Notes: generated by a model from the letters alone, not told the origin. Positions 16,605 to 29,757 are shown, numbered from the stretch's first letter. The stretch is 62,799 nt of DNA from Bigelowiella natans CCMP2755 (GCA_000320545.1 ADNK01000247.1:22501-85299); one strand, 5' to 3'. Numbers and translations: made by a program.

Positions 16605-18122
16605 CCGTAAACAATAACATAATAAAGTCATTAGAGTAGACGGTGCTATTCGTCAGCTACGACGATGATGGCGACGAGAATGAAGGACCCCCAAAAATAC
16701 AAAATATATCGAATTTGCTGCTAATGCCATTGGTGACAATCACCGCTACTATACTAAAGGAGAACCAGAAGAAGAGATAATGATGATAGCAATGATGGCA
16801 TGGTAAGGATGAGTAAGGCGATAAGAAGAAACCCAACCACCTTTCTGTTGTATGATTGCTTTGTCTGCGGGAATTAGAAGAGCTTGAAGGCGATTACCTA
16901 ACGAATAAGTAACAAGCAACCACCCATGCAGTTTTGAGGAGGGGACAAAAGATATGACTTGTTCGGAGGCCATAACATCAGTTTGTTACTACCGTAAAGC
17001 TGCAGCCCACATTGTGCGTAGAGCTTCACCTAGAGAAATAGACAATGAACGACATAGCAAAGAGGAAGAGGAGGAGGAGGAGGAGGAGGAGGGGATTGGC
17101 CAACTGAGGGGACGATAAATTGTTTTCAGCATCAAATATCCATCAGCGATTCACGTGCCTATTCTTCACGTATCTCAAAAAAGTACTTTTCTTCACTCTT
17201 CTCCCCTCCCCCTTCTTCTCCTGACCTCATAATCGTTGTCCTCCTCTTTGCTAGTACGGACGTATTCTCCTCCTCCTTTTTGTCTTCGTCGTTCCTGCTG
17301 CTGCTGCTTCTTCTGTGGTGTAGTATAAAACCGCCGCTTGAATAATGTGCTCAGTCTCTCTCGTACAACCCGTATATGATACCTAGGAGGAGGAGGATGG
17401 GGGAGGGGGGGAGGAGGGAGAGGAAAAAGGGTATAAAAAGTTGTCCTTGTCTGGCCAGATTAATGCCTCTCATGGCTTGTTCAAGCACTTGCAGTCGGTG
17501 GCTGCTATCGTCGTTGTGTTGTTTTGTTGTTGTTGTTGTTGTTGCCACCCCCGTGCAAATTCGGAATGTTGATGACTCGGCTTACTTCCTGCGGTAGGGA
17601 TGGGAAGGCCCGGTCCACACATAGGTCTCACATACGATCTTTGAGAACGACGATCGAAACGAGAGATCATGCAGCAACAACTCCCCGTCTGACGATGATG
17701 AAGGAGCAGCAGCTTCATGAAGTTCGACTCCCCACTCGCCACCAATGGTTTCACGATGACGATTATACTTGCTGCTACTGTTGCTGCTGCTGCTACTGCT
17801 GCTGCTTTGCTGCTTACGACGATGATGAGTACTTATATTGGCGCTGCTACCAGCAGCCTTCCCCCTCCTCCTCCTGTTCCTACTACTATTGCTACTGTTT
17901 CTATTGCTACGAAGATCGTTTGGGAGGGATCTCGATGTCATCCGAATAAAAGTGCGGAACTCAGAACGCTGTTTGGTAGGGGAGGGGAGGGACAGTACGG
18001 AAAGGTAGTGTTGAGAATACGTACTTATCACGAAGCTGACTCTTCACTATAAACAAACAAATAAATAAACAATGCAAATATATACATGCACACATGGAAC
18101 ACATGAAGCTCTCATTCTCCTT

Positions 18123-18174
<52 letters not shown>

Positions 18175-19775
18175 TCTCTGTCTCTCTCTTATGTGTGTAT
18201 GTGTGTGTGTGTTTCTATTCATGTTTTAGCGCTCATTGATCTTCATAATCTCTGGCATAATATGGATGAATCCCCGTTGATGAGGAAGAAGTAGGCGACC
18301 TGTTTCTCCTGCATGGCGGAAATCCTCATTGCGCTCTTTCCGACGATTTGCTTCAGTTCCAACTCGTGCCTTTGTTCGCATGGACAACGGCACACACACG
18401 CGCACATAAATATGGCTATTGTCCAGTATCAAATTTCTCCCTTTTCGTTGGTGATTGTGCGTTGTCTTCTAGCCAACTGCCTTTTCAACTTACTACGCCA
18501 CCTCCTCCTCCTTCTCCTCCCTCTCCTCTTCTACCTGCTGTTTTCAAAATCTAGATCGCTCTTCCTGACTCGCCCTCCTTCCCCAACCTTGAGCAACCGG
18601 CGCATCGTCTCGTTGTGCTGACAGATGAAAAGTACAGAAAGCACAAAAGAAATAACGGAAGAATTGGTGTATTAATGCCTGGCGGGTGTGTGAAAAGAGG
18701 CGAAGCGCCCATACAGCGAAAGGACAGAAATCGTTGACGCTGATTCCAATCTTCCTCCTCCTCTTAGTTTATACCTTCTGTTTGGCAGCAGAGACTTGGT
18801 CGCCACACGCGTGAAAGAGCTGCCGAATCGTGATGCTGAAGGACCTTTTGGTGTTTCATTTATTTGTTAGAGCGCCAGCTGTCGCCGTTATGACCATGAT
18901 CATGAGCATCATCAACCGTTCCAATTCGAAGAGCGTTCTGCCAGCGTCTGCCTGGAGTAGCTTGCGAAACCCACCACCGCTCCACTCGGCCTCCTCAAAA
19001 TGCACACGCGATGATGACTTTTAGGGGCAAGAGGGAAGGCAGGGGGGGGGGACAAATGGAAGGAGAAAGGCAGGCAGGGTTAGGATATTCCTACAGAATA
19101 AATACATAGCTGTGTCGTGTTCGATGGGTAGACCGAATGCGTCGCAGAGCTCGTAGACATCCAAGCCTTAGCAATTGAATCGAGTTCTGCTTCTTCTTCT
19201 TCTTCTTCTTCTTCTTCTTCTTCTTCTTCTTCATTGTCCAGCTCAGCTTTGTCGTAGTCTTCCCAAGATTTCGCGTCCTCCTCTCTTGGACCCTCATTCC
19301 CTTTTGATCGTTTTGTCGTTAGATATACATTAACATCTTACAATCTACCAACAAGTACTGAGGAGGGGAGACTCATAGCGCACATTTCTCGCAAAATAAA
19401 GTATTCATTATTAGTAAGTTTTGATTGAGGTATTACTTTCAAGGTTCTCCACTGCAGAATATATTGACGCAGCATCGCAAGGCGGAATCTAAGTGATGTG
19501 GAGAAGGTAGAGGATTCAAGAATTCTGCTCATTCGTCGTTCGTGTGTGTTCTGCAGATCGGACTGTTCATCCTCGAGCTCTATGCTGCATAGAATTTCGT
19601 ATTTTGGAGGTGGGGAAAGTAGAAGCACCTCTTTCTCCTCGCACGCTGTTTCTATGGCCAACTTCGAGGTAGCCCAAGGGACATTGAGCCTTGTAATGTC
19701 TTCTTCATCCGTCCCCCCCCCAGCACCTCTCCCCTTCCGCTTGGCCTCATCGGCAGGAGGGAGTCCCAGCTCCAT
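14744..19775 (-). CDS. FERRY4 / C12orf4 (DUF2362) family protein
   Basis: Well-supported exons are 19437..19775 (Met start), 18917..19017, 18775..18835, 18535..18617, 18300..18369, 17636..17968, an exon from 17575, 16993..17029, 16841..16957, 15535..16505, 15247..15378 and 14744..14884 (stop). Phase is kept at most junctions. The coiled-coil part (GRTLFELERITIRQLF, HELELKQIVGKSAMRI) aligns in order with the vertebrate protein's SETLLNLEHNYF...DLENKW helices. VKLYAQCGLQLYVISF matches the LYSTSLCGLVLLVD region, and DLVITQHSNLRLAHAVLH matches FYITRHSNLSEIHVAFH. In animals this is a subunit of the FERRY complex, a Rab5 effector linking mRNA to early endosomes. That role here is inferred. Internal poly-Ser/Gly/Glu tracts are microsatellite-encoded. 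The region 19090-19230 shows an apparent frameshift, and the links around 17200-17450 are unresolved. Confidence 0.7.
15379..15436. repeat. (AC)n(AG)n microsatellite
   Basis: A short AC run followed by about 20 AG units, in an intron of the FERRY4-like gene. Confidence 0.9.
18128..18215. repeat. (CT)n microsatellite followed by (GT)n
   Basis: A CT-rich tract of about 60 bp and a short GT tract, in an intron of the FERRY4-like gene. Confidence 0.9.
19190..19231. repeat. (TTC)n / (GAA)n microsatellite
   Basis: Fourteen TTC triplets. On the minus strand they encode a Glu run that lies in frame with coding-like sequence on its 5' side (DAKSWEDYDKAELDN), so it is probably exonic in the FERRY4-like gene. 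Confidence 0.85.
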
Positions 19776-20140
19776 AAGTTGTTATGTATTCATTCTGTCA
19801 AAAATTATACGGCATACTATCTACACTCGCAGATTTTAGAAGAAACTTGTTCCAGACCGAAATTATAAGCCCAAAACATCTGACCAGTTTTATCTATATT
19901 CGACCAAGAATAATGAAGATTGGGCTCCTCTCTGATGAAGCTCAAGAGACTTCCCTGGGACTTCCAGGACTTCACTTCCTTGAAATTTCGGGCATCTGCC
20001 CAGATTTCCTAAAAATGGAGAGAATTCTCAAGGATTTCATCTGTACGACATCTCGAAATTGGCTCCTAAATACCAAACCGGAGCTCAGAACGTATTGCTC
20101 CAAAACCCAGAAAATTCTGACATCCTAGGACATCCGTACA
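19776..20140 (+). other. Upstream region of the ankyrin-like gene, no gene seen
   Basis: Base composition becomes AT-richer from here. A 114-codon plus-strand frame (19784..20128) exists, but its content is not protein-like and it lacks family features. It probably contains promoters for the FERRY4-like gene (minus) and the next gene (plus). Confidence 0.4.
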
Positions 20141-21091
20141 ATGGCGATGCCCATTATACCTGCCTCTTCTTGCAGAGAATTAAAGCGGAAGACGAAGGAA
20201 GCACCGCTACCGAAGCAGTACGATCTTATATCGTCGCAGCTGCTTGCTCGGGAAATAAACCATTGGCGAATCAAACGCAACGAACAGGGCTTGAGACGAG
20301 TGAAAACCCTCATCAGCCGTGGCGCCGATCCGTGTCTTTGCGAGAAAACAAAAGAACTCGCCGGCAGCGCTATTCACGATGCTGCACAACGTGGAATGGC
20401 CCGGATCGTACGCTTCTTCGTCCGTCAGCGAGGACTGGTGTGCTTGTACACTCCCTGCCGCCACAGGTGGAGCCCATTGATCTACGCTTCGGTCGGATAT
20501 GGTTCGGAGAGAATCCGGAAAAAACCGGATAGGCAGCGGTGGAAAACAGTCATGGCTATGGTTCAATTGATGTTAGATGGTGTTGACTCCTGCCTAGACT
20601 ACGAATCACCTCTCCCTACCCCACCTGATCAGAGGCTGATCTCCTTTTCTGCAGTTGGGGTAGAGAAAGAATCAAAAGTTGAGAATCCAACTTTGAACCC
20701 GTTGATGCTTATATACCAATTGGTACAAAGTGGAAGCATTTCGAAGGCGCTGAGTCGATCTCGATGGGAATCCATACCATCTAATGTCATCGCTAAGACG
20801 GCCGTCATTCACCACTACATGTGTGTAGCACATGAGTGTTGGCATCCAAGGGACGAAGACCTTGACTCATTCCAACAGGCTGTGGCATTAAATGCAAAAA
20901 AATGTAACCAAAAACATCGTCGACACGCTGTTAATATGATAAAAGTACATCTCAGTTCAGACGTGTCGCTCATGGTTGTAGACTATCTTCCATACATCCC
21001 TTTGCCGGTCATCGAGGCGAGACATATGGAGAATACATGGAACACCAACCCTGCATATTATCTTCCCTCGACTGCTAACAACTTTCTCTAA
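20141..21091 (+). CDS. Intronless ankyrin-like protein
   Basis: A single open frame of 316 residues, unusual here because it lacks introns. The segment SAIHDAAQRGMARIVRFFVR followed about 25 residues later by SPLIYASVGYG resembles ankyrin repeat helices (xxLHxAAxxG). LISRGADPCLC just before fits the end of a preceding repeat. The C-terminal third is helical with VSLMVVDYLPYIPLP. No signal peptide or membrane span. Function is unknown; ankyrin repeats bind proteins. Similar intronless ankyrin genes occur both in protists and in large DNA viruses, but nothing else here points to a virus. Confidence 0.65.
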   Translation: MAMPIIPASSCRELKRKTKEAPLPKQYDLISSQLLAREINHWRIKRNEQGLRRVKTLISRGADPCLCEKTKELAGSAIHDAAQRGMARIVRFFVRQRGLVCLYTPCRHRWSPLIYASVGYGSERIRKKPDRQRWKTVMAMVQLMLDGVDSCLDYESPLPTPPDQRLISFSAVGVEKESKVENPTLNPLMLIYQLVQSGSISKALSRSRWESIPSNVIAKTAVIHHYMCVAHECWHPRDEDLDSFQQAVALNAKKCNQKHRRHAVNMIKVHLSSDVSLMVVDYLPYIPLPVIEARHMENTWNTNPAYYLPSTANNFL

Positions 21092-21573
21092 TAAAAGTAG
21101 GCGTGCAAAATTCATGATGTCATGAGCTCATGAGATGCTAGTGTGTAACACTATGTTACTGGAAGAAGCATGAACATGATAGCGCTGCATACTACATTAA
21201 TGTTTCCATGTTTTCCCTACATAAACTTCATTTTAAACTATGAACAAGTGATAGCTGCAACGATGTGGCATGTGGAAGAACAAAAATATTTGGTACGTGA
21301 CTGCCAGAACATGCGCGACTCATGGATTAGTCATAGTCACATAGCGGAGCGTACACATTGATCTTTCTAGTCAGATGTATCGAAAACTTTATTTCAATAA
21401 CGTGCTTTCTTGTGTCGAAACAAAGTCGCGTGGTGCACATCATTTGCTGGCAAACTGTAAACTTTGTCTCTCTATCTTCTAGCTATAATTCCATAGCTAG
21501 ACAGAGGTGTCGTTACGTCCGTCTCAAAAATTTGTCCAGATTTGTTGTTGACATCGTCCAGATTTAACTGGCT
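21092..21573. other. Intergenic, no gene seen
   Basis: About 480 bp between the ankyrin-like stop and the stop of the CLU-domain gene (convergent). Short open frames only, with no repeats. Confidence 0.55.
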
Positions 21574-24500
21574 CTAAACAGATGTTAATTTATTCGTCGA
21601 ATTTTCCTGATCATCTTGGAAAGTAATGTCTGGATTGAAAATATTCCATTGTGTTCCTGAAACCTGAATTATATATTTTAATTGCATGGTGTAGGTCAAA
21701 TAAAGGAAATATATGAAAATGAATCTAGATTACCTGCTTTTCGACATTAGCTAAACCTGAGGCAAGTCGAATGTGACGCTGCCACATTTGTGCATCTACG
21801 TATCCATCACTTCTGATCTGGTATTCCATTATACCAAAAGAGTTAATTGCAGATTATTATTATTGAAATATACAAGGGCGAACCTTCAAAACTTCCTTCT
21901 CGTTTCCCCACCATAGAACCTCAATTTCAGTGGGCTTATTGGGGTCCAAGGATGGCCGGACCTGACATCTAAAGGAAATAATAAAACTGAATGGAAAGAT
22001 AATCGCACAGGGGATATTAAGTAAGACCCAATCAGATCAATGGGATCCAGAATTTGTAGCTTCCTTGTACCGAATAAACTAGGGGGGAAACTTTGTCAAG
22101 AAGGTGCGGCGCATTAAAATTTTTTTGCAATTACGTTGAAAAGAATCCTCCTTTGCTTCCTTTGCTTTTTGTAGAACTTGGAGTTTTAAGTTCAAGATTG
22201 CCGCTGTAAATCATAAGCTATGAGGCTAGTTTGTAGGTGTAGAATTTCGTCAGCATCATCATTAGACCTTCGATTACTTCCAGAAAATTGAGTTCCAAGA
22301 TCAACACCCTGAAAACAAAAGCGTGTGACACCCAATCAAGATTACAGCACTTTGATTTTAAATGTTACCGATTGTTCGGTTTGTACAGAGTGGCGAAAAC
22401 TGTCTTGCCGTATGTTATCAAAGAGAGCATCCTAATATATAGTTTATCTTTACGGTTGAAATTATATATATATCAGTGTACATGAAATATAGAAGATACT
22501 ATTGTCTTCCTGATGTCAGCTTGCCATTTTTTTGATCCATCAAATGAATCAGCGCGCATCGTTTCGATCTGAGGAAAAATCAAAAAAATATTGTTTTAGA
22601 TACATGTGCTACACAAATACTTCGGATACCTTATTTGATAATTCCAGGGCAAACACAGTTTCTCTTTTCGCGTCGCTACTCTAGATATTTAGACCAATTA
22701 CGTAGTTGAAAACGCAACATTGTCGACGTTATTTTTTATGTATACAATGACGCATTTTGGATTCTTAGCATCCACTTCGAGGACAAACTCTGACTCCTCG
22801 GAGGATTGAAGCTGATTTAATTTACATATTCAAGATCTTTCTTATCTATCTTCACATAAATTAAACAAATTCGTTGCGATATTGTCACCATTTTGAACTC
22901 GATGTGCACAAAAGTCCTATGAGACAGAAGTCGAGCCCAATATTTCTGAAATCGACGTCCACGAAGTACTTCAAGCCACCCTTCGCAAACAAGTGTAACC
23001 TACGCGCGATGGTGAAAGATTATGAATAATTAAAATGCACATAAATGACAATGTACTAGCTACCACTTCAGTATTTAATTCGCTAGATCCCAGATTCTCA
23101 GAGACCTTGTACATAGTTGTGTGGAGAGTGAGTGTTTAGTGGGTTGGAAAGAATAGAAAATATACAGACAGAAGGAGATTCTTTAATGCTCCTCAAAATT
23201 GAATTTGGCCTGCACAACACAAGCATAAGTATTTGTTGCGTTCAAGACTTTGATGCAACCTATGACCTAGAGAAACTCGGGTCCTCGAAAGAAACTTGTC
23301 TTGAAACTTGCCCACTGGAAATATCTCCTACCTAGTATACATCGATAATAGTGATCTAATTATAAAAGATAAATCTATATTTATTTGGTACTTGCGACTC
23401 CGGAATCCCTGTCATCAGCGATCCTGTTTTTTGGTTAGATAGCCATAAATAATATAGGGGAAATTATCTTCAGATTAAATTATCATGATGAAAAGAGGTA
23501 CCTCGCAGCTTGCATACGAATCTAAATTAATAGGGAATAGACGGTTACAGTTTAGGGTCAATCCATCTTAGTATGATTGAATTATTCACCTAGCACTCTT
23601 TTTCTTTCGGATATGTGGCTTCCCTGCGAGCTTTAATGGGCCCTGAGGTAATCAAATCAGCCTAAAATGGCAGAACGGCTGTTACAAGGATGTGATTATT
23701 CCACAACCCAGCATCGAGTAAAGGTCCGTGTAGCATTCAAAGCAATTTTATTAGCATTACGGAGTCCTGGCAGAGAGACTAAGTTTCGACTAACAAACTT
23801 AAAGAGGAAGAGGGATTTACCAACTATACACGTTTGCCGAGTAGATTTGGTTGCAACTTGCATCTCTTCAAAGGATTGTAAGATCGTCAAATATCTGAAT
23901 TTCCATGATTCATCTTCCTACAAATTTGCTCTTCCTTTTCAACTATGTTAATTCAAATTTTTGTACCGTAAATTATTGTGATTGACATTGGCAATGAGTG
24001 CAGACATTTGTTTGCACACCTGATATATCAGACACCATATTAGAACAGTAACATCTCCACATTCATTCGATAATCTTTTTCCATTCCTTGGGAGCTAAAT
24101 CGCAGTGAAAGATGATGTCTTGGGCCGAAGGAATGCAGACTTTGAACTGAATTAAGTTTGAACATATGACTCAAAGCCAGATCCTACGTATTCGATTATG
24201 ACTCACATGGTTAGACTTCCTGCAGAGTTTAATCAACCCGACACGATCCAATGAGACTTTATAATACTCCTTCGGGTACATAACTATCAGTGCGAGGTCA
24301 ATCATCGGATGGAGATAAAAAAAAGACCCTATTGAGATTTCTGGGCCTGAATATCATCAGATGTCGATTTGTCAATACTATAACTTTTTTCAACGATTTT
24401 GGATGTCCTGTTCATAGTTTATATGGGTCTTCCTGAGATCTAGTTCTAATCCAGAATGAGTAGTTGCTCGAAATATCTTGTGACCTTCAGACACAATTCC

Positions 24501-27500
24501 AGCCCATCCAACGCTATCATGTATAGTTTCAAATGCCTACGCGACATCACATATTGTTTGAATTGTCAACAATTTGACAATTAGAGGTTCTCATAAGACA
24601 TCGGATCAATTCAAACAACCTGTCCTGCCTTCGCAGTTTTCAATAGTTCTTGCATTTCGATTGCAGCCTAAAGGTTTTATTATCATGGATCGAAGATGAT
24701 TATATCTATGTTAATAAAAAATATTATTCGAAGGTGCTTGAACCTTAAGTTCTGCATTTGCTTCCAAGTCCGAGGGGTCGGCGCTGGATTTTTAACATGC
24801 AACAACTGTTAGGAAAAGAAAATTGGTGACATAGAATTTGAATCCACTTATGCATACCTTACGATTTTCTCAAAGGCGATGATAGCTTTAGCAACAAGCG
24901 AGAAGGAGACAGGAAGGACTTTCAACTCGTTAAACATTGAGTCCATCAGGATGCGACCCTAGCAAAATATAGGGTATTTATAAAGGCACTCATTTCGGTT
25001 TAGCAAACCTGAGCAAGGTCTAAGACCGAAAGCTTCTTCACCTATCAATACCCAAAATTTAGAATTTTGTCCTTGCAATAACCAGATTGAATCGATACTC
25101 ACCCGCAGACTTGTAGGTACTAAATCAACAATATGAAATTTGGTGAAGACCTTATATGCTCGCTTTGTTGTTAGTCTACAAACCATTACACTCATTGTTG
25201 TGGCCAAGAAACCATTATTACCAAATACCCTTTTGAGAATCGAGCTAGGCATTGGTCAGTGAGCCCGAAACTAACCATATGTAGCATATATGTAAGCACG
25301 CGGAACATATCAGGCAATACCTGAGAAATCCATGTCAGAGAAGGTACTGTAAACAGATCCTTCGATTTGAAATTATTTACAAAATTTAGATTTACAAGTC
25401 CGTAAAGCTCAAACTTAGATGTAAACTGCTTGCTGTCCATCTGTCGAATATTCCTTAGGTTTCCAAGATCCTTATGCCTTGTGCCATCCTATAAGTGAAT
25501 GTCCTATTGCAACACTTTCATCTTCACACAATATAGGTTTACTCTTTTCAAGGCAAGAGGCCCAAATCTTCTCAGGATTCCTTTGTAAACATAGATCTTC
25601 CAGAATTCTTCTTCAGCTATAGCGTCCTACATTGACAAAAAGGAGAATGAAGTTCATTTTTCCTTCTGCACCTATACACAAAAGATATTGATTGCATGCA
25701 GTGACCTTGAGTGCATCTGCCAACCGTGTCATGGAGTTGCTCTGCACTTTAGTTGGTGCCTTTCCTGGATATGGGTAATTTGATTTACAATAATTTGAAC
25801 GGAAAAAATCATCAACAAAACCTTGATGTCTCTTTTCGCTAGATCCCACTATTTAAAAGAACAATGGGTGATGTACTTCAAAATTACTTTCATTGAAACT
25901 CGTTTATTGCTCTCACTGATCAATTCTCGCAAAAATTACCAGTAAGATTTAGAAAGTGCACAACAACACTCATAAGATCCGAGTATCGGCCTAAATATCA
26001 TGTGCATTTTAAATCACCGCCGTATACATTCATATATCTCCACCTGTTCTGTTCACAAGATCTCTGAGACATCCTCGAAGGAGATTCTTCAATGTTCGAG
26101 CAACCTTTTCACGTGCGATATATGGTGCGTAAAATTTATGTATGCAAGTGAATGACTTAATTGTCTCATACAATCTCAACAAGGAGAGCAGCACGGTGCT
26201 TTTCTGAAGATATGATGCTCCTAACCAGACCCATATGACGTACATTTACACCCGCCTGTAAAAGAAAGACCAAATCCGTATCGGTAACCTAGGTAACATG
26301 CCTTGGTTGCGAATAAAGAATAAACCTTATGGAATCTACTACTTAGGCTTATATGCCGAGTTATCCCATAACTAGATTCTTTTTCGTCAGGTTCAGGTAG
26401 CTTCTCCATCTCAAATTCTTTTGCAAATTGTGGGATAACGGCCGTGACTAAATAGCGGGTGGCTTCTGCTACCTGTTTGCAAAAATTGTAGGTGTCAGCA
26501 AAAATGTTTTTTAAACTTACAGCTACCATGCGTAAACATATTGACATCAGACTAAGAAGAAAATCTACTTACAATCTCATTTTGCTTTTTGTAGTCGGAA
26601 GATCCTTTTGAGAAGTTTGACATGGCATCCGCGGATAATCTAAGAAACGTGGTAGCTGTGAGACGACGAATCTTATTACTAAACTCATAACGCGTACGGA
26701 GGAAAGATTTTCGCCTTCTGCCTTATTAAGTGTTCAGGCCGTTGCAGCCGGAAGAAAATAGATTGCTCGTCACTACCTGAAGAAATTATCAATGTAGAAC
26801 AAATGCATCCTACAAATCTACAAATTAAGCTTACTTACCTCGAATTAGATGTCGCACTTCATCTGGATGCTCCGGAGGAAATAATCGAGCAAGATCCAAA
26901 CCATATATCCCTTCCAATTAAATAACTCAGCAAGTCTCTATGAGTTAGAAAACTACAAACACTTTTATCTTTGCCAAGATGAATTTCCACATCAGCTGCG
27001 AGATGAGCCTTCTTCCCCCATTGTGTATCGTGCACAGCTAAGTGTAGTGCTGACGACGCACCCTTTACGTGAAAATTGAGAAAATTTAGTCAAAGCTGCC
27101 TCACACATTAGGAAGAACTACCTTTACAAGTTGACTGACTCTTTTGCTAGTCTTTTCATCAGCAAAGTCATCATAGTGGTAAATCTTTCCGTCTCTAAAA
27201 CCTATGTATTGGGGACCCTTGAGGCGTTTTCAAGGTGCATACGATCTCTAATTCATCGTTACCACTCACGAGTCCATCAAGCTGTATCCACGGCATACAA
27301 ACGGCCCGATATCCATGGTAATCAATCACAACCTTATTCCAATAAATTGATGAGTGTGATTGACGTAATTATTGTCGTAATAAGAAGATTGTAATGCCTG
27401 CATGGGAACACGGATGCCATCTCCATCGACCTAGTTTGAAATAATCGTAAGTTTTTCAACACTGATGAATTTATGACGAACCTCAATCTGCTGAAAGCCG

Positions 27501-29757
27501 ACTCGAAATAACTGGCTGGCGCCTCGTAGATCATGGGCGGCAGACTTTTGAAAATAGATGTGGCGATGAGAATCTTTCTGATATCTTTATTGAAATATCA
27601 CCTTGCTTGCATACTCGTAGTTAGCACCTTTACTTCCACCATAAAGATAGAACGGTTTCTTGTTGCGGTAACAAATCAGAGGATCCTTAACCTATGTGTA
27701 CCAATAGGTCTCACTTAGAGGAAGTACTAAATAGCATATAATACATCACCAATTTCACGAGCATATTTCTGACTCTATATTTCGCTCCTCCAGCAACTCC
27801 CCCCGCATGGAATGGCTTGATAGTCTTCTCTTTCAACTAATTGCAAAATATCTCATGCGTTGTATTGGTAATTTGTTAAGTAACGTACCGGTAGATATTG
27901 TTCTACTATTATAACTCTGCCGTAAAGCTTAGCTGTTTCAGCAAAATCAACGGCGACATGGTACACCTGAACGAAAGCAAAATTGTAAAAATGATACATA
28001 TTACTATTGAATTTCAAATAACCTCTGTATAGCTTTCACTATCCAAGGCTTTTTGAAATTCAAGGTTCCACTCAGGGATCACAGTTTTGTCCTTTCCGAT
28101 GTCATCTATCCTCATCAATGCAAGAAGCTCTGACGTCTCATCACCTTCTTTTAAGGGACCCTTTTTCAATTTTTTGGGGGATACTTTGATCATAGAGTGT
28201 TTATTATTTTCCCCGGCAACTGCATTATTTTTAGCCTAAAAAGAATTCAAGAAGTTTCAATTTTCACTTTTTCTGAAAGGGTATTGGACCATATACCATA
28301 GGAGAGACATTTTCTGGAGAAACCTCGTAGACTTTTTCATCATCTGGAGTCTCCTTTTCATCCCTTTGCTCATTTTTCCGGAAAAGCTCGACAGTTCCCA
28401 AGTTGCTATCCTTCAAAATTTATTTTTCACTTGATTTCGATTGTATTTTCTTATAAAGTACTTTGAACTTGGTAGACTCACAAATTCATCTGGACCGTAT
28501 GGCACGTCAGCTGTGTACTCTTGAATATACACGTTTTTCTCTGGAAGTAGATTTAGATTAGGTTTCTTTGGCTTAACCGATCCATGCCCAGTGTTTTCTG
28601 ATTAAGTAAACTTGTACATGTAAATGGTTAACACCAGACTCCATAAATTTTCAAGGTATACTTTCAAGATCGTCATTTCCAATTCCATTCTCTTGCTCTC
28701 CGATCCTAATCAATGCGATGCAATGTTCATACTTTCCTACTTTTTGGATTCAGCATACCTTCGTAAGTGCGACTCTGGAACACAACTGTATGTGGTGTTG
28801 TGAACGTCATAGTTTGGATCGCTCTCGTCAGTTGGCCCGATGAAAATATCGTAAGTTCCCGCGTTGTATGACACTATTGTACCTAGTTTAAAATTTATTA
28901 GCGATTAGCGATTAGCGACGGCGCGGATAAATAAATCGATCATAAAACCCTTAATCCACTTCCCATAGGAGTTGCCCATTCGGATGATCTGATAATCCTG
29001 GGATTAGAATCTCCCATGATGAGTGAGTGGTTTGAAAGATACCTTCAATTCGACTGCTTCATTTTTGCTGTATTTGTATCTCAGCAATGCAACATACCTA
29101 TAGTGCTCTTAATAAAAATTTTATTTTAATCATTCAACTGAAAATTGCTTACTCTCTAGAGGCTTTGTATTTGCTAGTACGAATCCCCTTGCTAAAAGAT
29201 TTGACTTTTCGAAATTTCCCTGCCGTGTGTGTGGGACGGTTTCGAATCTTGTTGCCTGGTCGTTCAATTTGTCCGACCGAAGGTCGTTCCCCAGATAGGT
29301 CCTGTCGAGGCTGGACGTTTGGTCTATCAGAACGAGCTTCTGATCCTACTTTACCCCCGGGGTTACGATTTCCAGAATTGCTCTTTGGTCGTGAAATTTC
29401 TGCAGACGGTTGATTACTCTCTCTAGTTTGTGTTTTTCCTTCATGAGGAGCTGCAGGTGTAGATTCCTTTCGCATTGATTCAGAACCGCCACGTCTTCTA
29501 CTTCCCCTCTTTGTAACCAGGAATGCTGACTTTGATTTAGTTCTCGGTGGATCGCTCTTCCGGCGATTGCAAAAGTCATTTTTTGGTTCTGGGTTTGGCG
29601 AACGTTGCCGAGCTGTCCGAGATTGACGAGTATTTATTTGGTTTACGGGAGATTTTCGTCGAGAGCTAACACTACTCCGCAAGGGTGATGTTGTGAATTG
29701 ACGATTGATATTGGTAGGGCTTCTTCTGGAGCCAGAAGTCCTTCTAGACGACGACAT
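21574..29757 (-). CDS. CLU-domain protein with Tudor-like N-terminal module
   Basis: About 30 or more small exons are separated by introns of roughly 50-150 nt. The first exon (29153..29757) is a basic Ser/Arg-rich region. Then come a Tudor-like unit (GKWIKGTIVSYNAGTYDIF ... CVPESHLRRI) and a CLU region: VYHVAVDFAETAKLYGRVII, KTIKPFHAGGVAGGAKY, AAHDLRGASQLF, VVIDYHGYRAVCMPW, RDIYGLDLARLFPPE and the diagnostic GVNVRHMGLVRS followed across an intron by LLVEIVARTLKNLLRGCLRD (about 26050-26255). Further exons continue to the last three, ending FNPDITFQDDQENSTNKLTS at 21574. CLU proteins cluster mitochondria and bind mRNAs; this one has extra N- and C-terminal parts and no evident TPR array, so its exact role is open. 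Many junctions were checked by eye only. Confidence 0.8.

Noticed and set aside
15223-16620. A single 465-codon minus-strand frame read as one membrane protein
   Set aside because: Its ends are translated (AT)n, (AG)n and intronic sequence, including the apparent membrane span around 15430-15520. Only 15535..16505 and 15247..15378 fit as exons.
16749-16973. Possible gene start at MASEQV (minus strand)
   Set aside because: The same frame continues the FERRY4-like protein when spliced from 16993..17029, giving QLYVISFVPSSKLHG, so the Met lies in intron sequence.
20141-21091. Viral origin of the intronless ankyrin-like gene
   Set aside because: Intronless ankyrin genes are common in protists, and no other viral hallmark gene or terminal repeat is present nearby.
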